From Candidatus Latescibacterota bacterium (GTDB taxonomy: Bacteria > Latescibacterota > UBA2968), in the NCBI GenBank assembly GCA_022823725.1, contig JAJEHL010000026.1:620001-684000 (forward strand): a stretch of 64,000 nucleotides of DNA, written 5' to 3'. Below are positions 26,131 through 34,007 of this stretch, piece by piece. The first letter of the stretch is position 1, and each line of letters opens with the position of its first letter. The translations under genes were made by a program, and so were the position numbers. Below the pieces are notes generated by a model. It was not told the origin of the DNA, made no database searches, and saw nothing but the letters and a program-made list of their open reading frames with translations.

Positions 26131-28533
26131 CTATTCGTCTATTCGCCTGCTTTCTCCACGGCCAATGGTGTGCGTGCCGTTTTCCCCTGTGATTTTTACT
26201 TCTGCATGTTCGGATCCGGAGACGTAAAGAGCGCCGTCGGGGATGGCGTCTATACGTGCGTCGCCTTCTATGTTCAGCGTTTGGATAGCGCGGAGGAGAC
26301 AGGCTGATTCGCCGCCGATGGGGATGCGATATAGTACGCGGTTTCCGCGGGTTTCGAGGATGGCGCCAGGGAAGATTGGCAGTTGTTCGGTTCTGTTTGT
26401 GGTGAAGGTACATATTTGTTGTGTGGAACCGAAGTTTGCGGCGGCGAGATATTCTTCGGCTATGAGGCCAACGCTGTTTTCCGATGCGGTCAGTATTTCG
26501 AGGGCGATGTCGGGTGTGTCGGCGGCATTTTGTTCGGGTATGAGCAGGGCTGCGAGACGGCCCGCTTCTTCGCCCGCGCGAAGGGGTTTTTCACCCGATA
26601 ATCGGGAGAGTGTGAGGTCGTCGGCTATGGCGCGGTAGGGGTTGAAGTATTGCCGGTTGTGATAGATTGTGTCGCCAGTTCCGGTAAAGTGTATGCCCAG
26701 GCGGTTGTCGATGTTGAGCCACGGGGGATGGCCCAGGTTGTCGATTATGTCGTCTGCTTCGATTTCGCCGTGCCAGCCCGCGTATGGGGTCTCGCCGTCG
26801 GGACGATATAGTATGCGTTCGCCGCGGCAGTTGGGGGCCATGTGTGAGAAGTGTTCGTTGGTGATGCGCAAAAATCCCTGGTTGAGTTCTTCCAGTACGA
26901 GGTCTTCCCGAGCAGTGAATTTTTCAAAGGACAAGACGCGGCCATCTGGCAGGCTGGCAAAGAGTACTTGTTGCCGCAGGGATTCCTGGCAGCGGTCTAT
27001 GACGAGGGCGGCGGCAAAGCTGTCGTCGTATTCGGCAACGCGCACGGTTTTGAGGCGGTGGCTGTCGGGGCGGTTTTGTACGATGGGTGTGCCGAGCCAT
27101 GTGTCTGAACAAGGGGCGATGGTGTAGATGCCTTCCCGCGTGAGGGGCAGGGCCATGATTGAATTGCGCCAGGCAAATGAGGTCTGTCCGTGCGGGTGTC
27201 TGTGGTGTACAAATCCCGCGTGGGGAAAGTGGCGTACGCCCGAGAGACGCGATTCCATTTCTTCGGTGGGGGAAGGCGATGGGGCTGGCCCAAAGAGGCG
27301 ATGGAGGAGGTACAGGTCGGCGGCGCCCGAGATCGAGACTTCGCGCATGATCATGGGGTCTTGTTGGTCGTGTGCTTTTTGGGCGAGGTCAGGGTCGTAC
27401 ATCCGTCCCTTATTTCCGCGCTGGCGGTGTTCGGCATGTTCCAACCCCAGGCGTTCCAGGGCTGCGGCGTCCGGGTCGTCGAAAAATAAGGCGGCAATCG
27501 CGTGTGCCGAAATGGTTGAGAGTATGTGTAGATAATGCCAGTCCATTCCCTGAACGGCCTGGGCATATCCGCCGCCGTCGGTGAGTGCTTTGAGGTTTTC
27601 GTACACGCGCTGTTTGTTCCAGAAGAGTTCTGGCGGTAGTTCGCGTCCCCAGAGTTGGTATAGACAGCCGACGCTTATGAGGGGAGAGAGGCCAGAGGCC
27701 GTGTAACTGGGGTGGACCATGCCGTGGTTTTCCGCGAGATAATCGGGGAGTGCTGTGAAGATTTTTCCGGTCAGGGTTCGCGCGGTTTCGCGGCCTACGA
27801 GGCCGAGGTCTTTGGTGTCTTGCGGCGCGGCGCATGTGGAGAACATCCATCTGCGGGCGGTTGCTTCCCAGGCTGCGGCGTCCGCGTGTTCGGATAGGAA
27901 GAGAAAACAGGAGGTGAGTCCGTGAGAGGTCCAGGCGTTTTCTTCCATTTGTGTGTCTGTATAGACGCCGCTTTTGGGGGCCATGTTGCCGAACCGCGCG
28001 GCGTAGTCTTCGTGTACGCGGGCGACCATCATATAGGTTTCCTGGTCGATCCATTCCCGCAATAATAAGCAGATGCGCGCGAGGCCAGCAATGGTGCTGC
28101 CGCACTGGCTTTCGCGGAAGAAGCCTTTGCCCCGTTCTCCCCATTTGGTGCCGCAGTTTTCCGGACGGCCCAGTCCTTCTGATGGACGCACGCAGTCTTC
28201 GGGTCCAGAGTCGTGTGTGTAACAGAGGTATCGCACGCCTTTGATCGCCATTTCCCGCAGGGTGTCGCGGGATACGCCTGTGGATGTTTCGTCGTATTCT
28301 GGAGACGTACTGGCGTAGGCAAAGGTTTCAGCACAGCTGATGGTTTCGATTCCATACCAGTGGCATCCGCCGAAGAAATGCCCGCAGTTGGGGCGGTCGG
28401 GCCAGTCGGCAAAATACGCGATGCCGGTTGGTATCCACTGTTCGATCATTCGAAGATAACGGCGACTCATTTCGTTTTCCGTGTCGGGAAGGTGCGGATG
28501 CTGCAGGTCTGTGGTGTCGGTCAGGCGTACCAT
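26131..28533 (-). CDS. Large cytoplasmic protein of unknown family, possibly alpha/alpha-toroid lyase-like
   Basis: 800 residues. AAGGAG lies 5-6 bases before the ATG. No signal peptide or membrane helix. The first 450 residues are mostly helical with Trp, His and Tyr-rich turns (GHFFGGCHWYGIET near 50, MDWHYLHILSTISAHAIA near 330). The rest is beta-rich, with FPHAGFVHHRHPHGQTSFAW about 440-460 and WLNIDNRLGIHFTGTGDTIY about 620. A helical toroid plus beta-sandwich is the build of several polysaccharide lyases, and a heparinase II/III-type gene is the next gene upstream, but I cannot name a family. The His cluster could be a metal or substrate site. Polysaccharide or uronate degradation is the most reasonable guess. 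Confidence 0.55.
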   Translation of the reverse strand: MVRLTDTTDLQHPHLPDTENEMSRRYLRMIEQWIPTGIAYFADWPDRPNCGHFFGGCHWYGIETISCAETFAYASTSPEYDETSTGVSRDTLREMAIKGVRYLCYTHDSGPEDCVRPSEGLGRPENCGTKWGERGKGFFRESQCGSTIAGLARICLLLREWIDQETYMMVARVHEDYAARFGNMAPKSGVYTDTQMEENAWTSHGLTSCFLFLSEHADAAAWEATARRWMFSTCAAPQDTKDLGLVGRETARTLTGKIFTALPDYLAENHGMVHPSYTASGLSPLISVGCLYQLWGRELPPELFWNKQRVYENLKALTDGGGYAQAVQGMDWHYLHILSTISAHAIAALFFDDPDAAALERLGLEHAEHRQRGNKGRMYDPDLAQKAHDQQDPMIMREVSISGAADLYLLHRLFGPAPSPSPTEEMESRLSGVRHFPHAGFVHHRHPHGQTSFAWRNSIMALPLTREGIYTIAPCSDTWLGTPIVQNRPDSHRLKTVRVAEYDDSFAAALVIDRCQESLRQQVLFASLPDGRVLSFEKFTAREDLVLEELNQGFLRITNEHFSHMAPNCRGERILYRPDGETPYAGWHGEIEADDIIDNLGHPPWLNIDNRLGIHFTGTGDTIYHNRQYFNPYRAIADDLTLSRLSGEKPLRAGEEAGRLAALLIPEQNAADTPDIALEILTASENSVGLIAEEYLAAANFGSTQQICTFTTNRTEQLPIFPGAILETRGNRVLYRIPIGGESACLLRAIQTLNIEGDARIDAIPDGALYVSGSEHAEVKITGENGTHTIGRGESRRIDE

Positions 28534-28587
28534 TTTGTTCTCCTTGGGAAATAAGCGGTCAGGGGTCAGTGTGGCCAGCGATCTCAG

Positions 28588-28672
28588 CGATCAATCCCAT
28601 CCATCGTCATTGCGGCACGCTTAAAGCATGTCCCGTAGGGGTGTAATACGGGGCCGCAATCCAGAAGGTTTT
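28588..28672. repeat. Dispersed palindromic repeat, copy 4 with an inserted second hairpin
   Basis: The outer stem ATTGCGGC (28609-28616) and GCCGCAAT (28653-28660) is the same as in copy 3. Between its arms is an extra segment containing CCCGTA (28632-28637), loop GGGGTGTAA and TACGGG (28647-28652). It is followed by CCAGAAGGTTTT. It lies about 12 bases beyond the stop of the lyase gene at 28684. Confidence 0.75.
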
Positions 28673-28683
28673 GTTTTTAGCAG

Positions 28684-31600
28684 TCAGCGATCAGTTTTCC
28701 ATTCATAATCAATGGTCGCACATAAGGTCTCGATTTTACCATTGGCGATGTGAAGGTGTACCGCGTTTTGTATTTCGCACGGGTCGCCTGTAGAGATATC
28801 ATAAATAAAGCCTTTTTCGTAATTTTCACGGGATACGAGGCCGCGGATGAAGGAGGTGTCGCCCACTTCTACGCGGACTTTGTTTTTTTCTATGGGCGAT
28901 ATGTCGGTGATGGTGTAACAGGCGTCCCGGATGCCGTCGTTTAAGATGCGTAGCTGTGCGCCGATGAGGCGTTTGTCTGCGGAGAGATGGCCTTCTATTT
29001 CGACCCAGGCGGGGCCGGTTTCTTCGCGGTGAAAGTCCGTTACGGTGCCGCGGTGCGTTGGGGTGTTGATCCGCAGGGTTCCAGAGGGGGTGTTTACGTG
29101 GGTTCCGCCGACTATGAAGATGGATGTTTGTCCATTGTCCCGGGATATGATTGCAAATCGCCCAGCGGCTGAGATGCCTTCGCTCAGGTCAAATACGCGG
29201 TTCGGGTCGTCGGATGACAGGATGTGATCTGTCCGGCCTGTGTGGGTTGTTACCCTTATGGCCGCTGCCGTCAGGTCGTCTGGTTCTGTGCCGAGGTCGA
29301 TGCGAGTGGCGTCTGCTATATGAGGTTGGTTCTCGCGGTAAGGTTCTATGATGGAGGCAAAGAGGCTTTTTCGGTCTGGGCCTGTGTTGTGCAATAGTAC
29401 GTAGCGGATGCGACGGGGGTTGCCGGGTTTGTTTTGGGGGGGATCGCCCCATGATAGGGCCGCGTCTTCTACGTCGGATAATACGCGGTAGCGCAGGTGT
29501 AGAGGTGTTTTTCCGTGCTGGGTTTTCCAGGTATCTGCGAGTTGCCAGTCTGCCCACCATCCGGCTGCGGGTTTCTCGGCGCGGTGAACGCCGTAGAGGT
29601 AGGCAAAGCCACTGCCGCGATAGCGTCCGTCATTGGGGCCGTCGTAGTGCGTGCCGAAGGGGATGGTTTCGCTGGCGTACGTTCCTTTTTCTTGTGGGGT
29701 GAGTTCGATTCCACGGGTGGTGACGTGGCCTTCTCCGGCGTGGAAACTCATGACGTGGTCGTTTCCGCCAGCTACGCGGAAGAAATCGATGAGGTAAGAT
29801 TCTGTGGCGGATATGTCGATCATCGCAAAGGTGCGTCGATAGTCCTGTGCGTCCGGATATATTTCAGGGGATGCGATTTCGACAACGCCCACACCCTGCG
29901 AGGTGGCAAAGTATTGGCAGTGTCCGATCCAGTTTATTTCTTGCTGCTGGCGGTTTATCATTACGGTGTTGTGAGAGATGGTGTTTGTGGTCCAGCCCGC
30001 CCGTTTGGGCCATTTGCTGTCGGCGTATTCGGGATATCCCAGGTCGGGCAATACGTCCATTCCGCGGTAGTACATGCCAAAGTTTAACCGGTCTTTGTGG
30101 CCGTGTCCGCCGTTGCGTCCGTAATACAGATAGGCTGCTCGTTGGTCGGTTCCTTCGCCGTGTCGGAATACGGTGAGGCCATAGCCGTTCAGGTTTTCGC
30201 TTTGTAGTTCTATTTCGCCGTGTTGTTTTACGATGTTGAGGACGGTTTTCTGGATTGCTTCGGGTTCGGTGTCGAAGATGGCGGTGTGTAATCCCTGTAC
30301 ACTGTCTCCGTTGAGTTTGTACGCGAGGCGCGCGAGGTCGGTGTCGCCGAGCCGGGCATAAGCACTGATGACGGTTTCGAGATCTACGCTTACCATTCCC
30401 TCGCCTCCGGTGTTGCCGGTGTCGCCGATGTGGGGGGTGTAGCGGTCCAGTGCGGTGAGGCGATAGGGCGCGCCGTACATGCGCTTGAGGCGGGGATAGT
30501 CGCGGTACAGGTCGTAGTCCCGATATTTGTGGCACCGATCCAGTACCCATGCACAGCGGGCAAATGCGTTCATCCAGCCAAAGCAATAGCCGGGTGCTGC
30601 TTCGTTGCCAACGCCGTCTCGATCTACTTCTCCGATGAGGGTTGCCGGGATGTGTCCCCCACCGGTGCCGCGGGATCCTCCGGGTTCAAAGAGCCAGTCG
30701 AGTGCTTCGGGCGTTTCCTGTGGGTCGTCCAGTACTGCCGCTGCTGTGGCCATGGCGGTTTGGGTCATGCCTTCGTTGCCGCGGATGCGCCGATCTCGAC
30801 AGGAGCGTATAAATTCTCGCAGGAGTCCGCGTTCGATGTTTTCGCGGATGTGGGCAATGTTCGTTTTGGGCTGTGTGATCTGCCATTTTTCCGCTTGTAT
30901 GGATAGGAATTTGACCAAATCTTCGTCGTCTTCTATGCCTTCGGAGATCATGTCGTAGGATAGGGATAGGGTTTCTGCCATGCCGTTTTCCCATATACAG
31001 CCTTTGATGCGGCCCATGCCCGTGCCGCCGTGGGAGTTGTAGAGACCCAGGTCCGAATAGGGGGTTAAGTCCATGTCGGGATATACGTCTGCTATGCGGT
31101 CGAGGATGACGGCACTTTTGTGGGCATAGGCGGTGTTTCCTGTGTAGAGATACGCTTTGCCCAGGGCGAGTGCCGCTGCTGGCAGTTCGGTCCAGGTGCA
31201 ATAATGGCTGTAGTAGGCGATGAACCACCAGCGGTTTCCCGATTCGTCGATCCAGCCCATGCCGTCATCTACTGCGAATTGGGGATCATTGGGGTGTTCG
31301 GCGTTGTATAGCAGGGATTCATCGGCGAGTTTGCGATCGAATACGCCGCCAGGTCCCAGGCCGCTTTTGTAAAATGCCTCGAAGTCATTTTTGGGCCAGA
31401 TTTCTCCGCACGACGGACATTCCAGTTTATAGGGGCGGTGCAGCGATACTTTCCAGGGGTAGTTGCCGAATGCATAGACGTCTCGGCCGCATTCGGGACA
31501 GCCGAGGTCGGGGTTGACGTGGATGCCGCGGGGGATGGTTTGTCCGGTGATCAGGTTCCAGATTTCCCCGTCGGTTCGCGCTATCCAGGACGCGCATGTT

Positions 31601-31692
31601 TCGATTGCGGTATCTCGCTCAGTTTTTGCCCAGGCGTAGCGTTGGATGTTTCGCCGGGCATTGTTTATTTCTTCGGGGGTGTATAGTCCCAT
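28684..31692 (-). CDS. Heparinase II/III family polysaccharide lyase-like protein
   Basis: 1002 residues. AAGGAG lies 8 bases upstream of the ATG at 31692. Near the N-terminus C65-P-E-C68 and C92-P-S-C95 make a zinc-ribbon-like four-Cys site. The helical toroid spans about 140-480. GHGHKDRLN (529-537) carries the His and Arg usual in the heparinase II/III active site, followed by GYPEYA and SHNTV (573-577), and the C-terminal half is a beta-sandwich. The family cleaves uronate-containing glycans (heparin, alginate) by beta-elimination. The lack of a signal peptide implies action on imported oligosaccharides. It lies upstream of the unknown 800-residue gene and may be co-transcribed with it. 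Confidence 0.8.
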   Translation of the reverse strand: MGLYTPEEINNARRNIQRYAWAKTERDTAIETCASWIARTDGEIWNLITGQTIPRGIHVNPDLGCPECGRDVYAFGNYPWKVSLHRPYKLECPSCGEIWPKNDFEAFYKSGLGPGGVFDRKLADESLLYNAEHPNDPQFAVDDGMGWIDESGNRWWFIAYYSHYCTWTELPAAALALGKAYLYTGNTAYAHKSAVILDRIADVYPDMDLTPYSDLGLYNSHGGTGMGRIKGCIWENGMAETLSLSYDMISEGIEDDEDLVKFLSIQAEKWQITQPKTNIAHIRENIERGLLREFIRSCRDRRIRGNEGMTQTAMATAAAVLDDPQETPEALDWLFEPGGSRGTGGGHIPATLIGEVDRDGVGNEAAPGYCFGWMNAFARCAWVLDRCHKYRDYDLYRDYPRLKRMYGAPYRLTALDRYTPHIGDTGNTGGEGMVSVDLETVISAYARLGDTDLARLAYKLNGDSVQGLHTAIFDTEPEAIQKTVLNIVKQHGEIELQSENLNGYGLTVFRHGEGTDQRAAYLYYGRNGGHGHKDRLNFGMYYRGMDVLPDLGYPEYADSKWPKRAGWTTNTISHNTVMINRQQQEINWIGHCQYFATSQGVGVVEIASPEIYPDAQDYRRTFAMIDISATESYLIDFFRVAGGNDHVMSFHAGEGHVTTRGIELTPQEKGTYASETIPFGTHYDGPNDGRYRGSGFAYLYGVHRAEKPAAGWWADWQLADTWKTQHGKTPLHLRYRVLSDVEDAALSWGDPPQNKPGNPRRIRYVLLHNTGPDRKSLFASIIEPYRENQPHIADATRIDLGTEPDDLTAAAIRVTTHTGRTDHILSSDDPNRVFDLSEGISAAGRFAIISRDNGQTSIFIVGGTHVNTPSGTLRINTPTHRGTVTDFHREETGPAWVEIEGHLSADKRLIGAQLRILNDGIRDACYTITDISPIEKNKVRVEVGDTSFIRGLVSRENYEKGFIYDISTGDPCEIQNAVHLHIANGKIETLCATIDYEWKTDR

Positions 31693-31773
31693 CGGGGTTC
31701 TCCTTTTATTTCCGCGTTGGAATCGGCGATTACAGGCGGCGGACTTGCATGCAGGGGGGTCTCGCGGTGAATA

Positions 31774-31801
31774 ATAGTAGTATGAAGACCAGAATTTTCA
31801 A
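31774..31801 (-). promoter_or_regulatory. Candidate promoter for the heparinase-type gene
   Basis: On the minus strand TTGAAA (31801-31796), a 16-base spacer and TACTAT (31779-31774), about 75 bases upstream of the ATG. The rest of the 276-base gap to the adenine methylase is AT-rich with nothing else recognisable. Confidence 0.4.
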
Positions 31802-31968
31802 TTTGTGATTCATTTAAAATATCTTTGCGATAAATTTTTATGGCTTATTGCCGCTATGTGTGACTATATTAGGCAAAGTTAGTTGAGAAAAAGTAAGTCG
31901 CCAAAGGCATGAAAAGCAACACAAAATGAATTAGCATAATAATACTCTGTGATCGAATTGGAGCAACG

Positions 31969-32817
31969 ATGGGCAAACTTATAGCTTTTGGTTGGTACGG
32001 GGGCAAGTTCAGCCATCTCGATTGGTTGCTTCCATTGCTACCTGAAGCTCAGCATTTCTGCGAGCCGTTTGGTGGTTCGGCGGCAGTCCTGCTGAACCGA
32101 AGGCCATCGCCTGTTGAAACCTATAATGACATAGATGGGGAGGTCGCCAACTTCTTCCGCGTTCTGAGAGAGCGAAAGAACAAGCTGGTAGAGGAAATTG
32201 GCCTGACACCATTTTCTCGTGAAGAGTTCGAAAGCGCGATTAATGAGCCAACTCACGACGTATCAGATGTAGAGAGGGCAAGGCGTTTTTATATTCGCGC
32301 CAGGCAAGTCCGCACTGGTTTGGCTCAGAAGGCCAGCGCAGGCAGATGGGCGCACTGCCGCCTGACGAGCCGCGCAGGTATGGCGGGGGCTGTCTCTCGA
32401 TGGCTTGGAGCCGTTGAAGGTCTTCCTCTCATCGCTCAAAGGCTCCTTCGCGTTCAGATAGAGAATGACAGAGCAACCAATGTGATCATGCGTTATGACA
32501 GCGAAGACACCTTGTTCTATTGCGATCCACCTTATCCTCATGATTCTCGTGGTGACAACAATGCCTACGGCTACGAAATGACGGACGATGAACATAGAGA
32601 GTTGGCAGAAGTTCTCCATAAGGTAAATGGCAGAGTTGCCCTTTCCAGCTATCGCTCCAAATTGATGGATGAACTTTATGGCGATTGGCGTTGTATAGAA
32701 GCCCCTGCAAAGATCGTTCACTCTGTGAAAACCTTCAGACAAGAACTCCTCTGGATAAACTACGAACCCGATAGTGTGGAGAGTCCATGCCCAGTCCACC
32801 AGGAATCCTTTCTATAG
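31969..32817 (+). CDS. DNA N6-adenine methyltransferase, D12/Dam class
   Basis: 282 residues. GGAG precedes the ATG by 6 bases. WYGGKFSHLDWLLPLLP is the N-terminal SAM motif region, EPFGGSAAVLLN (32-43) followed by YNDID (52-56) is motif I in the D12 class, and YCDPPY (184-189) is the catalytic D-P-P-Y. Together these make an adenine-specific methylase of the Dam/M.DpnII type. Its stop lies 31 bases inside the next gene, a SacI-like endonuclease, so the two are translated together and form a restriction-modification pair. Both run opposite to the flanking minus-strand genes, a sign of acquisition. Confidence 0.85.
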   Translation: MGKLIAFGWYGGKFSHLDWLLPLLPEAQHFCEPFGGSAAVLLNRRPSPVETYNDIDGEVANFFRVLRERKNKLVEEIGLTPFSREEFESAINEPTHDVSDVERARRFYIRARQVRTGLAQKASAGRWAHCRLTSRAGMAGAVSRWLGAVEGLPLIAQRLLRVQIENDRATNVIMRYDSEDTLFYCDPPYPHDSRGDNNAYGYEMTDDEHRELAEVLHKVNGRVALSSYRSKLMDELYGDWRCIEAPAKIVHSVKTFRQELLWINYEPDSVESPCPVHQESFL

Positions 32818-33914
32818 CTTTTCAGCGTGCATCCGAAGGTCTCGACAAGTCTCTCATAGAAGATATCGATATGGCGAACGATATAGAGTTCGTTTGCAGG
32901 AATGTTCAGAACAGGGCTGGCACTCGGCTATTGATGGCTTCATTACTCGCCAAAATTCATCGCCCGGAGGTGGATATACGCAAGCCTTACACTGAAATTG
33001 GAGATGACGACACCTACTCAGGAAGGACCTACGACGAATCCTATGTATCCACATTCATCAACCAGCATGATCTTCCCTGTAACTCAACCACCGCATTTCT
33101 AACACCTGCGTTCAGAAATAGGAATATTGTGTTGACGCCAGATGTGAACCTTGTGGGACGACCTCCGAAATTATACCAGATAGTCCTACAACTCCTCAAC
33201 CATGTATATATGGGCAGAGTTTCACCAGATGATTTGCTGGCAGAAACTGTAAGACATCTTCTTATAGTTAGAAATGAAAGGCAGCAACGAATTACGTCAT
33301 TGCGTGCAGACTTGAAAACCTCAGAAGAATCCGTTCCTCTGTCATCTGAGGCTATCGTTTCCCTCATCCAACAACATCTCGCCTCTCCTCATTCAAGTCG
33401 GCTACCAGTACTGGTTGTCGCGGCGGCCTACCAATGCGCCTCCGTTCATTTGAGGGAACGAGTGCTTCCTCTCAAATCTCATACATCCGCCGACGAACAG
33501 ACCGGAGCACTGGGGGACGTACAGATTACTTTGATTGGTGACGACTCGGTGGCCACGGCGTATGAAATGAAAACAAGGCGCGTGACACAGGAGGATATTG
33601 ATCGCGCTCTTCAAAAGCTCGGTACCAGTGGCCTAACAACAATAGACAATTATGTTTTTATTACCACGGACGAGATTGACCAGAGAGTTCAAGAATATGT
33701 CAAAGGCATATACGATGAGACTGGCGGTATTGAGGTAGTTATTCTGGATTGTATAGGCTTCTTGCGTCATTTCCTGCACCTGTTTCACAGGATTCGGACA
33801 AATTATCTCGAAGCCTATCAAAACCTCGTTCTCGATGAGCCGCATAGTGCCGTCAACCAACCCCTGAAAGTGGCGTTCTTGGCTTTGCGCCGGGCGGCTG
33901 AGAGCGGTGAATAA
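32787..33914 (+). CDS. SacI-type (RE_SacI family) type II restriction endonuclease
   Basis: 375 residues. The conserved order I recall for RE_SacI proteins is present: TTAFLTPAFRN (101-111), VGRPPKLY (123-130), SRLPVLVVAAAYQ (204-216), DEQTGALGDV (236-245), AYEMKTRRV (258-266), then ITTDEID, LDCIGFLRHFLHLFHR and a C-terminal AFLALRRAAES. D244 with E260-x-K262 fits a PD-(D/E)xK active site. SacI itself cuts GAGCTC; whether this enzyme does is unknown. It overlaps the adenine methylase gene by 31 bases. Most SacI relatives are paired with a methylase but the partner type varies. Confidence 0.8.
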   Translation: MPSPPGILSIAFQRASEGLDKSLIEDIDMANDIEFVCRNVQNRAGTRLLMASLLAKIHRPEVDIRKPYTEIGDDDTYSGRTYDESYVSTFINQHDLPCNSTTAFLTPAFRNRNIVLTPDVNLVGRPPKLYQIVLQLLNHVYMGRVSPDDLLAETVRHLLIVRNERQQRITSLRADLKTSEESVPLSSEAIVSLIQQHLASPHSSRLPVLVVAAAYQCASVHLRERVLPLKSHTSADEQTGALGDVQITLIGDDSVATAYEMKTRRVTQEDIDRALQKLGTSGLTTIDNYVFITTDEIDQRVQEYVKGIYDETGGIEVVILDCIGFLRHFLHLFHRIRTNYLEAYQNLVLDEPHSAVNQPLKVAFLALRRAAESGE

Positions 33915-34007
33915 TTCGATATTTTGAATAAGTGGTCAGTAAAAAATCTGAGCTCGTTTTAAGCGAGCATTTGACGATATCGCAGAGCCTTTTCTTTTTC
34001 AAACACT

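Noticed and set aside
27410-28144. 244-codon minus-strand ORF
   Set aside because: Same strand as the 800-residue gene but another frame; Arg/His/Pro-rich shadow.
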